Positions 8,933 to 15,641 of a stretch of 21,306 nucleotides of DNA are shown piece after piece. The notes below the pieces were generated by a model. The model was not told where the DNA came from, made no database searches, and saw nothing but the letters and a program-made list of their open reading frames with translations. Position 1 is the first letter of the stretch. Each line of letters opens with the position of its first letter. The DNA comes from a virus, in IMG/VR virus record IMGVR_UViG_3300010883_000603, positions 1 to 21,306 of that record; one strand, given 5' to 3'. The translations under genes and the position numbers were made by a program.

Positions 8933-9100
8933 ATGAGTATTGAAAATTTAATAGATAATGTAAAAAATGGCGATAACAATAACGCTGGTAAACAGTTTAA
9001 TAACGTTATGGCAGACAAATTATCTGCTGCTCTTGATGCAAAGAAGATCGAATTAGCTTCTTCGCTACAAGACAGACAGGCCTCTAAAATAGAGGACTAA
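8933..9100 (+). CDS. 67: Short prohead core protein, gp67/gp68-like
   Basis: This is a 55-residue reading frame in the 215-bp gap between gp20 and gp21, where T4 has genes 67 and 68. It has an AAAGGA ribosome site and its own late promoter. The stretch GKQFNNVMADKLSAALDAKK (19-38) followed by IELASSL matches the pattern of gp67-type core proteins (KxFxxxM, then an amphipathic helix ending KxxIA). Core proteins of this kind fill the prohead and are cut to internal peptides by gp21. It lacks the acidic tail of T4 gp67 (80 residues). Whether it corresponds to gp67 or gp68 cannot be settled by eye. Confidence 0.8.
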   Translation: MSIENLIDNVKNGDNNNAGKQFNNVMADKLSAALDAKKIELASSLQDRQASKIED

Positions 9101-9116
9101 CAACGGAAATAAGTAA

Positions 9117-9770
9117 ATGAAACTTATAGCAGAATATAACGACAGTAACCTAGAGGTTATTGAAGAAAAAGTTAACGGTAAGAAAACACTATGCATTGAA
9201 GGTGTTTTTATGCAGGCCGATGCGAAGAATCGTAACGGTAGAGTATATGAAAAAGCTATACTTGAAAATGCAGTTAACAAATATGTAAAAGATCAGGTAA
9301 GTCAAGGTAGAGCTGTTGGGGAATTAAATCACCCTGATGGACCTACGATTAACTTAGATAAAGTTTCACATAAGATTACAGAACTCAAATTTGACGGAAG
9401 TAATGTTATAGGAAAAGCATCGATCCTTAATACCCCAATGGGCAATATCGTAACTGGTTTGTTAGAAGGTGGAGTTAAGCTTGGTGTATCAAGTCGTGGT
9501 ATGGGAAGTCTTGTGCAAAAAAACGGCGCTATGTACGTGAAGGATGACTTTATGTTGTCCACTGTAGATATCGTTCAGGACCCTTCAGCTCCAGAGGCAT
9601 TTGTCAATGGAATTATGGAAGGTGTTGAATGGATATGGGAAAATGGCGTTCTTTGTCCACAAGAAATTGAGAAAATTGAGACTGAAATAAAAGGAGCTCG
9701 AGGTATGCGTTCATCGGATATTGAGATTAAAGCTTTTAAGAATTTCCTCTCTAAACTTGTAAATTCTTAA
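9117..9770 (+). CDS. 21: Prohead protease gp21
   Basis: Homologue of T4 gp21, the serine protease that degrades the scaffold and trims the capsid protein after LxE/IxE-type sites. The catalytic His lies in GELNHPDGP (H72) and the catalytic Ser in GVSSRG (S125/S126). The conserved STVDIVQDPSAPEAF block (148-162) follows. It is 217 residues against 212 in T4. The gene sits 16 nt after the gp67-like gene and 13 nt before gp22, in the T4 order. Confidence 0.96.
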   Translation: MKLIAEYNDSNLEVIEEKVNGKKTLCIEGVFMQADAKNRNGRVYEKAILENAVNKYVKDQVSQGRAVGELNHPDGPTINLDKVSHKITELKFDGSNVIGKASILNTPMGNIVTGLLEGGVKLGVSSRGMGSLVQKNGAMYVKDDFMLSTVDIVQDPSAPEAFVNGIMEGVEWIWENGVLCPQEIEKIETEIKGARGMRSSDIEIKAFKNFLSKLVNS

Positions 9771-9783
9771 TAGGAGAATAAAT

Positions 9784-10932
9784 ATGTCGAATGACAAAAT
9801 GAAAAATGATTTAGTCGAAGACGTATCAGAAGTTGAAGAGCTTACTAACGAGGAGCTCGTTGAAGACGAACAAGTTCAAGACGAAGAAATCGTAGAAGCT
9901 CAGGTCAAAAGAAAAGCTGAAGAAAAGGATGAAGACGAAGAGGAAGTTAAGGAGTCTGAAGAAGACGACGAAGACGAAGAAGAAGTTAAGGAGTCTGAAG
10001 ATGATGAAGACGACGAAGACAAAAAACCTGTAGTCGAAATGCCTAAAACTAAAGCTGCTTTAATGGCATCAGTAAATGATATGTTGAAGAAATCAAATAA
10101 ACTAGACGCACAAAAGATTTATGCTAGTGTTATGAAAACCGTGGAAAGTGATCATGGTGATGACGAAGAAGAAGAGAAGCCAGTTAAGGAAGACGTAAAT
10201 GTTGACCATATTGACTACTCTGAAGATTTAGAATCATTAGTGGCTGAAGAAGCTACACTATCCGATGGTTTCCAAGCAAAAGCTGGAATCATCTTTGAAG
10301 CTGCTTTAAAAACTAAAGTAGGTGCAGAGATTGACAGATTAGAATCTGAGTACGTCGCAAACCTTGAAGAAGAAGTAACTGAAATCAAGTCAGAACTAGT
10401 AGAAAAGGTAGATTCTTACCTTAACTATGTGGTTTCTAACTGGATGTCGGATAACGAAGTTGCAGTAACTACAGGTCTTAGGACTGAAATTGCTGAGGAC
10501 TTTATGTCTTCTTTACAATCAGTGTTCAAAGAACATTATATTGAGGTTCCAGAAGGTAAGGTAGACATGGTCGACGAACTCGCCGAACAAGTCGCTGAAC
10601 TGGAAGAATCTTTAAATAAATCAACAGAAGAGAATATCAAGCTGACTGAGTCTGTTTCCGGATTGGAAAGAGCTGAGATAGTAAGAAAGGCTTCTTCTGG
10701 GCTAGCATTAACTGAAGCTGAAAAGCTTGCATCTTTGGTAGAAGATATTGATTTTGATGATGCAGATACTTTCGAAATGAAAGTAACTGTAATCAAAGAA
10801 TCATACTTCAGATCTGAAGCTCAAGAATCAGAAGATGACGCTCAAAAATTGGTTGGTACTGACTCGGTAAATGCCGATATCAGTGATGTTATGGCTAGAT
10901 ACACATCTGCTATTTCAAAATTTAATAAATAG
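9784..10932 (+). CDS. 22: Prohead core scaffold gp22
   Basis: Homologue of T4 gp22, the main internal scaffold on which gp23 assembles, later destroyed by gp21. At 382 residues it is much longer than T4 gp22 (269). The extra length is an N-terminal region of Glu/Asp with scattered Lys (about 1-80). Within it EDEEEVKESE occurs twice (50-59 and 63-72), from a 30-base direct repeat. The C-terminal half is helical and matches the scaffold core (about 260-340, AEQVAELEESLN, then EAEKLASLVEDI). The start has a TAGGAG ribosome site. No late promoter precedes it. Confidence 0.92.
   Translation: MSNDKMKNDLVEDVSEVEELTNEELVEDEQVQDEEIVEAQVKRKAEEKDEDEEEVKESEEDDEDEEEVKESEDDEDDEDKKPVVEMPKTKAALMASVNDMLKKSNKLDAQKIYASVMKTVESDHGDDEEEEKPVKEDVNVDHIDYSEDLESLVAEEATLSDGFQAKAGIIFEAALKTKVGAEIDRLESEYVANLEEEVTEIKSELVEKVDSYLNYVVSNWMSDNEVAVTTGLRTEIAEDFMSSLQSVFKEHYIEVPEGKVDMVDELAEQVAELEESLNKSTEENIKLTESVSGLERAEIVRKASSGLALTEAEKLASLVEDIDFDDADTFEMKVTVIKESYFRSEAQESEDDAQKLVGTDSVNADISDVMARYTSAISKFNK
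9931..9999 (+). repeat. 30-base direct repeat inside gp22
   Basis: Two 30-base copies (9931-9960 and 9970-9999) differ at one base and start 39 bases apart. Both are in frame and encode EDEEEVKESE. Near identity at DNA level points to a recent duplication that lengthened the acidic region. Confidence 0.85.
10924..10931 (+). promoter_or_regulatory. Possible variant late promoter for gp23
   Basis: AATAAATA matches seven of eight bases of the late box and overlaps the gp22 stop codon. Predicted +1 is near 10937, just ahead of the AGGGGAA ribosome site of gp23. The gene for the most abundant capsid protein has no exact box nearby, so this variant (NATAAATA, as described for cyanophages) is the best candidate. 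Confidence 0.4.
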
Positions 10933-10952
10933 TCTAATAGGGGAAACTAAAA

Positions 10953-12326
10953 ATGTTTAACGCAGACAAAAACTTAATGGAAAAGTGGGCTCCGGTTCTC
11001 GAGCACGCCGATGTTCCATCAATTCAAGACAATCATAAAGCAGCAGTGACTGCTAGATTGTTAGAGAACCAAGAAATTTCAGCTCGTGAAGATGCTCTTT
11101 CAGTTCAAGGAAACTTCCTTGGTGAAGCAGCAGCCGCTAACGCAGTTGGAGCTGGTATGGGTACTACAGCCGGTAACATCAAAGGATTCGATCCAGTATT
11201 GATCTCTCTCGTAAGAAGAGCAATGCCAAATCTTATCGCTTATGATATCGCTGGTGTACAACCAATGACTGGACCTACTGGTCTTATCTTTGCTATGAAG
11301 TCAAGATATAGCACACAGGGTGGTACTGAAGCACTACATGACGAAGCTAACGCATCGTTCTCTGGTGACAGTTCTGTTACTCAAGAAGCTGGACCTTCTG
11401 GTCTTGAAGCCGCTGTTGATGATGGAGATAATTCATTAGCAACTGGTGAAACTTCTGGTGAGATCGTTTCTGATGTCGCTGGTGGTCTTACAACTACTCA
11501 ATCTGAAAGATTAGGTGTTGGCGAATCTGGTGACGGTTCTTTCGGTGAGATGGCATTCTCAATCGACAAAGCTACTGTTACTGCTAAGTCAAGAGCTCTT
11601 AAAGCTGAGTACACAATGGAACTTGCACAAGATCTTAAAGCTGTGCACGGTCTAGATGCTGAAGGCGAACTAGCTAACATCCTTTCTTCTGAAATCCTTG
11701 CGGAAATCAACAGAGAGATCGTTAGAACTGTAAACCGTAAAGCTACTCTAGGTGCTTTGCAATCAAGTGTTGCTGTTAAAGGTATCTTTAACTTGCATAC
11801 TGATTCAGATGGCCGTTGGTTAGCTGAAAAAGCAAAAGGTTTGATTGTTCAAATCGAAAGAGAAGCAAACGTAATTGCTAAAGCTACAAGAAGAGGAAAA
11901 GGTAACTATGTAATCTGTTCTTCTGATGTTGCTTCAATTTTAGCTGCTTCTGGAATGCTTGACTACAGTCCTGCACTTGCTACTAACTTGAATGTTGATG
12001 ATACTGGTAATACTTTTGCTGGTGTTCTTAATGGTAAGTTCAAAGTATATGTAGATCCATATGCTGCTGGTACTAATCCTGACTACGTATGTGTCGGTTA
12101 TAGAGGTAATACTCCATACGACGCAGGTCTATTCTATTGCCCATACGTTCCTTTAACTATGGTTAAAGCGATCGGCGAGAATGACTTCCAACCAAGAATC
12201 GGTTTCAAAACTAGATATGGTATGGTTGCTAACCCATTCGTAGCAACAGATGGTACAACTGGTACTGATAGAGCTAATCCTTACTTTAGAATCTTTAGAG
12301 TTGATGGAATTATGCAAAACAGCTAA
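10953..12326 (+). CDS. 23: Major capsid protein gp23
   Basis: Homologue of T4 gp23, the HK97-fold subunit of the head lattice. The family block FDPVLISLVRRAMPNLIAYD, then IAGVQPMTGPTGLIFAM, is clear, as is the C-terminal RYGMVANPF and YFRIFRVDGI. The N-terminal 58 residues look like the delta domain that gp21 removes: NFLGE followed by AAAA (cut after E58) aligns with the T4 processing site (FLTE followed by AE). It is 457 residues against 521 in T4. No gp24 vertex gene follows. A strong terminator lies 22 nt downstream, as fits a very highly expressed gene. Confidence 0.97.
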   Translation: MFNADKNLMEKWAPVLEHADVPSIQDNHKAAVTARLLENQEISAREDALSVQGNFLGEAAAANAVGAGMGTTAGNIKGFDPVLISLVRRAMPNLIAYDIAGVQPMTGPTGLIFAMKSRYSTQGGTEALHDEANASFSGDSSVTQEAGPSGLEAAVDDGDNSLATGETSGEIVSDVAGGLTTTQSERLGVGESGDGSFGEMAFSIDKATVTAKSRALKAEYTMELAQDLKAVHGLDAEGELANILSSEILAEINREIVRTVNRKATLGALQSSVAVKGIFNLHTDSDGRWLAEKAKGLIVQIEREANVIAKATRRGKGNYVICSSDVASILAASGMLDYSPALATNLNVDDTGNTFAGVLNGKFKVYVDPYAAGTNPDYVCVGYRGNTPYDAGLFYCPYVPLTMVKAIGENDFQPRIGFKTRYGMVANPFVATDGTTGTDRANPYFRIFRVDGIMQNS

Positions 12327-12347
12327 TCTTTAATTAGGTTACAGTTT

Positions 12348-12375
12348 AAAGGGATCCTTCGGGATCCCTTTTTTT
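12348..12375 (+). terminator. Intrinsic terminator after gp23
   Basis: GGGATCC (12351-12357), a TTCG tetraloop, and GGATCCC (12362-12368) are followed by seven T residues. AAA on the left can pair with the first T residues to lengthen the stem. This is a textbook Rho-independent terminator with a highly stable UUCG-type loop. Confidence 0.95.
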
Positions 12376-12380
12376 ATGCG

Positions 12381-12388
12381 TATAAATA
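12381..12388 (+). promoter_or_regulatory. Late promoter after the gp23 terminator
   Basis: Exact TATAAATA, 5 nt beyond the T-run. Predicted +1 is near 12394, at the left edge of an inverted repeat. Confidence 0.85.
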
Positions 12389-12392
12389 GATA

Positions 12393-12409
12393 TGTAACAT
12401 GATGTTACA
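12393..12409 (+). promoter_or_regulatory. Inverted repeat at the late transcript start
   Basis: TGTAACAT and ATGTTACA flank a single G (12401), an odd perfect palindrome. In RNA this gives a 6-bp stem with a 5-nt loop beginning at the predicted +1. It could act as a 5' stabilising hairpin or, as DNA, as a binding site for a dimeric protein. Confidence 0.6.
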
Positions 12410-12430
12410 CGACACACACACGGAGGTAAT

Positions 12431-12646
12431 ATGTCAAACGGAAAATCAGGCTTTGAAATCAGAGCTGACTTACTAAACCAGGCTCAGGGTCTATTAGAGC
12501 AAAATATTAACAGGGAAGTTGACGCGGTGTATATGCACAACGATAATAATCCTAATAATAAAAGGGATTATCCTTTAAAGTTGATATCTGCAGAGGAAGT
12601 AATATCTGTAGCTAAACAGCTTAACGAGTTTGTTAACGATAAATAA
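12431..12646 (+). CDS. Small conserved protein of unknown function after gp23
   Basis: A 71-residue protein with a near-perfect ribosome site (GGAGGT, 5 nt before ATG) and its own late promoter. Two amphipathic helices (about 7-25, FEIRADLLNQAQGLLEQNI, and 53-69, SAEEVISVAKQLNEFV) flank a polar Asn-rich linker (36-43). I recall similar small proteins after gp23 in marine T4-like phages but know no function. There is no membrane segment or enzyme motif. Confidence 0.8.
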   Translation: MSNGKSGFEIRADLLNQAQGLLEQNINREVDAVYMHNDNNPNNKRDYPLKLISAEEVISVAKQLNEFVNDK

Positions 12647-12669
12647 TTAACACTCAGCATTTAGATTGG

Positions 12670-12677
12670 TATAAATA
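12670..12677 (+). promoter_or_regulatory. Late promoter giving a predicted leaderless mRNA
   Basis: Exact TATAAATA with exactly 5 nt (GATAT) between the box and the ATG at 12683. T4 late transcription begins about 6 nt after the box, so +1 should be the A of ATG. No ribosome site is present upstream. Confidence 0.75.
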
Positions 12678-12682
12678 GATAT

Positions 12683-13141
12683 ATGACTACTACAAATAAG
12701 AACTTTTTGAGCCCTACGGGGTTTCAATTTAAAATCGATTCTACTCAATATTCTAACGTTGAATATTTCTGTACATCGGTAACTATGCCCGACTTGTCTT
12801 TAGGAGAAGTTCCATCACCTTATAAAGGATCAAACCTTGCATTTACAGGTGACAGAATTAATTTTGGCGATTTAGCTATTAGGTTTAACGTTACTGAGAA
12901 TATGGAAAATTATATTGAGATGTTTAACTGGATGCATAATATAATACAACATGGGGAGAAGTTTAAATCAGACGCAACCCTTTCTATATTAAGCAGTCAT
13001 AACAATGTCACTAAGGAAATAACATTTACTGATTGTTTCCCTACCAATCTATCCGCTGTTGAATTCTCAACACAACAAACTGATGTTGAATATTTACAAG
13101 CTGACGTAACACTGAAATACACTTATTTCGAAATCAAATAA
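12683..13141 (+). CDS. Tail-tube-fold virion protein, paralogue of gp19
   Basis: This 152-residue protein shares landmarks with the gp19 of this window. Here YKGSNLAFTGDRINF (about 48-62) matches FRGRQLQLAGDR there. Likewise CFPTNLSAVEFS (about 119-130) matches CFPTNLSTIELS, and both end in a similar beta strand plus YFE/YWE. It therefore belongs to the tube-protein superfamily and arose by duplication. In marine T4-like genomes a gene at this place is sometimes labelled gp3 (tail completion). I cannot confirm that label, and a baseplate-tube initiator or tail-end cap is equally possible. It has a late promoter but no ribosome site; predicted to be leaderless. Confidence 0.85.
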   Translation: MTTTNKNFLSPTGFQFKIDSTQYSNVEYFCTSVTMPDLSLGEVPSPYKGSNLAFTGDRINFGDLAIRFNVTENMENYIEMFNWMHNIIQHGEKFKSDATLSILSSHNNVTKEITFTDCFPTNLSAVEFSTQQTDVEYLQADVTLKYTYFEIK

Positions 13142-13145
13142 GTCA

Positions 13146-13153
13146 TATAAATA
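13146..13153 (+). promoter_or_regulatory. Late promoter before uvsY
   Basis: Exact TATAAATA just after the previous stop. Predicted +1 is near 13159, at the base of a 14-bp hairpin. The leader to the uvsY start is about 89 nt, the longest in the window. Confidence 0.8.
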
Positions 13154-13157
13154 AATA

Positions 13158-13195
13158 TATATTAGAATGTGTAGTAGAATGCATATTCTAATATA
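13158..13195 (+). promoter_or_regulatory. Long hairpin at the 5' end of the uvsY leader
   Basis: TATATTAGAATGTG (13158-13171) pairs with CATATTCTAATATA (13182-13195) over 14 bp with one G-U pair and a 10-nt loop. It starts at the predicted +1. It also buries two upstream ATG codons (13167 and 13179) that are in frame with uvsY. Confidence 0.75.
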
Positions 13196-13247
13196 CATTA
13201 CAATATACATTACAATATATATTACAATATACATTACTGGATACATT
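13191..13247 (+). repeat. 12-bp tandem repeat in the uvsY leader
   Basis: The unit ATATACATTACA occurs four times in a row (13191-13238) with one or two base changes. A partial fifth copy runs into the uvsY ATG. Because the period is a multiple of three, reading from the upstream ATGs would give repeated Ile-Tyr-Ile-Thr. Confidence 0.85.
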
Positions 13248-13694
13248 ATGAATAACCTAGAAACAATACTTGAGATGTGGAAAAAAGATTCTATTATTGA
13301 CGAACTTCAATTAGACCAATCCGCCAGAGACTCAGCAAAACTTCATTCGAAGTACTTAGAACTATACTCCGTAAACAAACTTAGATTTAAAAGATTAGAT
13401 CTTGAATTTAAGGTATTACTACGTGATAAATTTATGCACTATAACGGTAAGTTGAGCCAAGACGAAATGGACAAAAGGGGATGGGGATATGATCCTCTCA
13501 ACGGTTTAACTGTGCTAAAAGGCGATATGGATAAATGGTATGACGCAGATCCATTGATACAAGAGCACCAAGCAAAGATGCATTACACGCAAGAGTTGGT
13601 TGATACGTTAAAAGAAATACTAGATAACGTTAAGTGGAGACACCAAACAATTAAAAATATTATTGAATGGAACAAATTTACAAGCGGAATGTAA
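13248..13694 (+). CDS. uvsY: UvsY recombination mediator
   Basis: Homologue of T4 UvsY, which loads the UvsX recombinase on ssDNA coated with gp32. The protein has 148 residues against 137 in T4. It is helical and charged, with the family pattern at the N-terminus (ETILEMWKKDSIIDELQLDQ), a central SKYLELYSVNKLRFKRLDLE, and a C-terminal helix pair (KEILDNVKWRHQTIKNIIEW). I chose the ATG at 13248. The in-frame ATG at 13167 would add 27 residues of Ile-Tyr-Ile-Thr repeats, unlike any UvsY, and lies inside a hairpin. The ribosome site is weak (GGA, 6 nt away). UvsW follows with a 1-base overlap. Confidence 0.9.
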   Translation: MNNLETILEMWKKDSIIDELQLDQSARDSAKLHSKYLELYSVNKLRFKRLDLEFKVLLRDKFMHYNGKLSQDEMDKRGWGYDPLNGLTVLKGDMDKWYDADPLIQEHQAKMHYTQELVDTLKEILDNVKWRHQTIKNIIEWNKFTSGM

Positions 13695-15202
13695 TGGAAA
13701 AATTAATCGTTAAGAAAAAGAACGAAGTATTTTTAAGTGTGGTAACTGAACCCGGGATAGAGATGGAGTTGTCAGAACACTTTTGCTTCTACGTTCCTGG
13801 TTATAAGTTTATGCCTTCATATAAGAATAGAATGTGGGATGGCAAGATACGACTGTACGATCTTAGAAAAAAGGTTATATACGGTGGATTGTTTAAGTAT
13901 CTGAAGGAATTTGCTGATGCTAGATCCTATGAACTCATAGTTGAAGACAATTCTATGTTTGGTAGACCTGATAGCGAAGAGGTGCACGATTTAGAAAGCT
14001 TTATGAAGGAAATCGAGCTTTCTGTTAACGGAGATGATATAACACCTAGGAACTACCAATTAGATGCGCTCTGGCATGCGTTAACATTAAAGCGATCTTT
14101 ATTGCTTAGTCCTACAGCATCTGGTAAGAGTTTAATCATTTATTTAGCCGTGAGATACTATCTGGACATGTATGATGGCAATGTGCTACTCATTGTGCCT
14201 ACCACATCGCTCGTAGAGCAAATGTATTCAGACTTTGATGACTATTCTAGTAAAGATACGTGGAATGCCGCGGAAAACTGCCATAAAATATACTCTGGTA
14301 AAGAAAAGTATAATATCAAACAGCGAATTATTATCACCACATGGCAATCGATTTATAAGTTACAAAGTAACTGGTTTAAAGATTACGGCATGGTTATTGG
14401 AGATGAAGCTCATAATTTTAAAGCTAAGTCGTTAACTGCTATTTTAGAAAAGTGTGTAAACGCCCAGTACCGATTAGGAACCACAGGAACGTTAGACGGT
14501 ACAGCAACACATCAGCTAGTACTAGAAGGGTTATTTGGTCCGGTTCATAAAGTAACCACGACTAAAAAACTAATGGAAGAAAAGTCATTGTCGCAATTGG
14601 ATATCTTTGTATTGCTTTTAAAATATAGCGATGAACATTGTCGATTAGCGTCAAAAATGAAATACCAGGAAGAGATTGATTTTATTGTAAGATATGGGCC
14701 TAGAAATAACTTCATATCTAACTTGGCTATGGATCAATCCGGTAATACGTTAATACTATTTCAATTTGTGGAAAAGCACGGCAAACCGTTGCACAATATG
14801 CTACAAGAGAAATTTAATGAACTGCCAAGAAACACTAGGAGGTTATTCTATGTCTCAGGTGAAACCGACGTGGATACGAGGGAAGAGATACGAGCTATTA
14901 CAGAGAAGCAGGACGACGCGATTATTGTCGCTAGTATGGGCACTTTTTCTACAGGTATTAATATTAAGCGTTTACATAATATCATATTTGCTTCACCAAG
15001 TAAATCTCAGATTAGGGTTTTGCAAAGCATCGGCCGAGGATTGAGGAAGTCTGAAGATGGTATAGATACTAAGGTATATGATATTGCTGACGACTTGCAT
15101 TGGAAAACAAAAAAGAATTACACACTTGAACATGCCGCGGAGAGAATCAGAATTTATAGTAGAGAGAAATTTGACTATAAAGTTCATGATATAAATATAT
15201 AA
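13694..15202 (+). CDS. uvsW: UvsW-type SF2 helicase
   Basis: Homologue of T4 UvsW, a helicase that unwinds R-loops and branched DNA and switches replication from origins to recombination. The N-terminal domain (YVPGYKFMPSYKNRMWDGKI) is the UvsW substrate-binding part. Helicase motif I is PTASGKS (140-146), motif II DEAH (237-240), motif III TTGTL, and motif VI QSIGRGLRK (444-452). From the ATG at 13694 it has 502 residues, nearly the T4 length (503). The earlier in-frame ATG (13667) would add 9 residues inside uvsY and is less likely, since TAATG coupling is common here. The stop directly abuts iscU. Confidence 0.95.
   Translation: MEKLIVKKKNEVFLSVVTEPGIEMELSEHFCFYVPGYKFMPSYKNRMWDGKIRLYDLRKKVIYGGLFKYLKEFADARSYELIVEDNSMFGRPDSEEVHDLESFMKEIELSVNGDDITPRNYQLDALWHALTLKRSLLLSPTASGKSLIIYLAVRYYLDMYDGNVLLIVPTTSLVEQMYSDFDDYSSKDTWNAAENCHKIYSGKEKYNIKQRIIITTWQSIYKLQSNWFKDYGMVIGDEAHNFKAKSLTAILEKCVNAQYRLGTTGTLDGTATHQLVLEGLFGPVHKVTTTKKLMEEKSLSQLDIFVLLLKYSDEHCRLASKMKYQEEIDFIVRYGPRNNFISNLAMDQSGNTLILFQFVEKHGKPLHNMLQEKFNELPRNTRRLFYVSGETDVDTREEIRAITEKQDDAIIVASMGTFSTGINIKRLHNIIFASPSKSQIRVLQSIGRGLRKSEDGIDTKVYDIADDLHWKTKKNYTLEHAAERIRIYSREKFDYKVHDINI
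15190..15197 (+). promoter_or_regulatory. Late promoter inside the end of uvsW, leaderless iscU mRNA
   Basis: Exact TATAAATA overlapping the last uvsW codons, exactly 5 nt before the iscU ATG. Predicted +1 is the A of that ATG. The 17 bases TATAAATATATAAATGG recur unchanged at the next gene. Confidence 0.75.
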
Positions 15203-15607
15203 ATGGCATATAGTAAAAAAGTAGTAGATAAGTTTGAGAATACTTTAAATAATCCTCAAGCATTTAAAGTTGGAAGATTTGATCCAAAGGAATTAAACGT
15301 AGGTACTGGAATGGTTGGAGCTCCAGCATGTGGCGACGTAATGAAGCTTCAAATAAAATGTGAGCAAAAAGGTAATACTCATATTATTAAAGATGTAAAA
15401 TTTAAAACTTATGGCTGCGGTTCTGCAATTGCATCATCGAGTGAGTTAGTTGAAATGCTTATGGGTAAAACCCTAGAAGAAGCTAAAGAAATTAAAAACA
15501 AGCACATAGTAGATGCTCTAGAATTGCCCCCAATAAAAATACATTGCTCTGTTCTAGCAGAAGACTCTATTAAACAGGCAATTAGAGATTTTGAATCAAA
15601 ACAATAG
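15203..15607 (+). CDS. iscU: IscU-type Fe-S cluster scaffold protein
   Basis: This 134-residue protein is a full-length IscU (E. coli IscU, 128), the scaffold on which IscS sulfur and iron build [2Fe-2S] clusters for transfer to apoproteins. All functional residues are present: C43 and D45 in APACGDVMKLQIK, C72 in KTYGCGSAIASSS, and H114/C115 in KIHCS. The chaperone (HscA) recognition motif LPPVK of bacteria appears as LPPIK (108-112). A few extra residues occur near 15-25. There is no sign of decay. It has a late promoter but no ribosome site and no gap after uvsW. No other isc gene is nearby, so it would have to work with host IscS and HscAB. Confidence 0.96.
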   Translation: MAYSKKVVDKFENTLNNPQAFKVGRFDPKELNVGTGMVGAPACGDVMKLQIKCEQKGNTHIIKDVKFKTYGCGSAIASSSELVEMLMGKTLEEAKEIKNKHIVDALELPPIKIHCSVLAEDSIKQAIRDFESKQ

Positions 15608-15628
15608 AAACTTTAAACCGGCTGAGGT

Positions 15629-15636
15629 TATAAATA
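15629..15636 (+). promoter_or_regulatory. Late promoter giving a second leaderless cassette
   Basis: Exact TATAAATA, 5 nt before the ATG at 15642. The bases from the box to the start codon are identical to those before iscU. A GAGG stretch at 15624-15627 is too distant (14 nt) to be a normal ribosome site and lies upstream of the predicted +1. Confidence 0.75.
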
Positions 15637-15641
15637 TATAA

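Noticed and set aside
9101-9116. A separate gene 68 between the gp67-like gene and gp21
   Set aside because: Only 16 bases separate the two genes, so there is no room for a second core protein.
9777-9784. AATAAATA as a late promoter for gp22
   Set aside because: It overlaps the ATG, so the transcript would begin inside the gene; it is simply part of the AT-rich ribosome-site spacer.
13167-13247. Upstream in-frame start that would lengthen UvsY by 27 residues
   Set aside because: The added sequence is a low-complexity Ile-Tyr-Ile-Thr repeat unlike UvsY, has no ribosome site, and lies in a hairpin next to the promoter. Kept only as an oddity of the leader.
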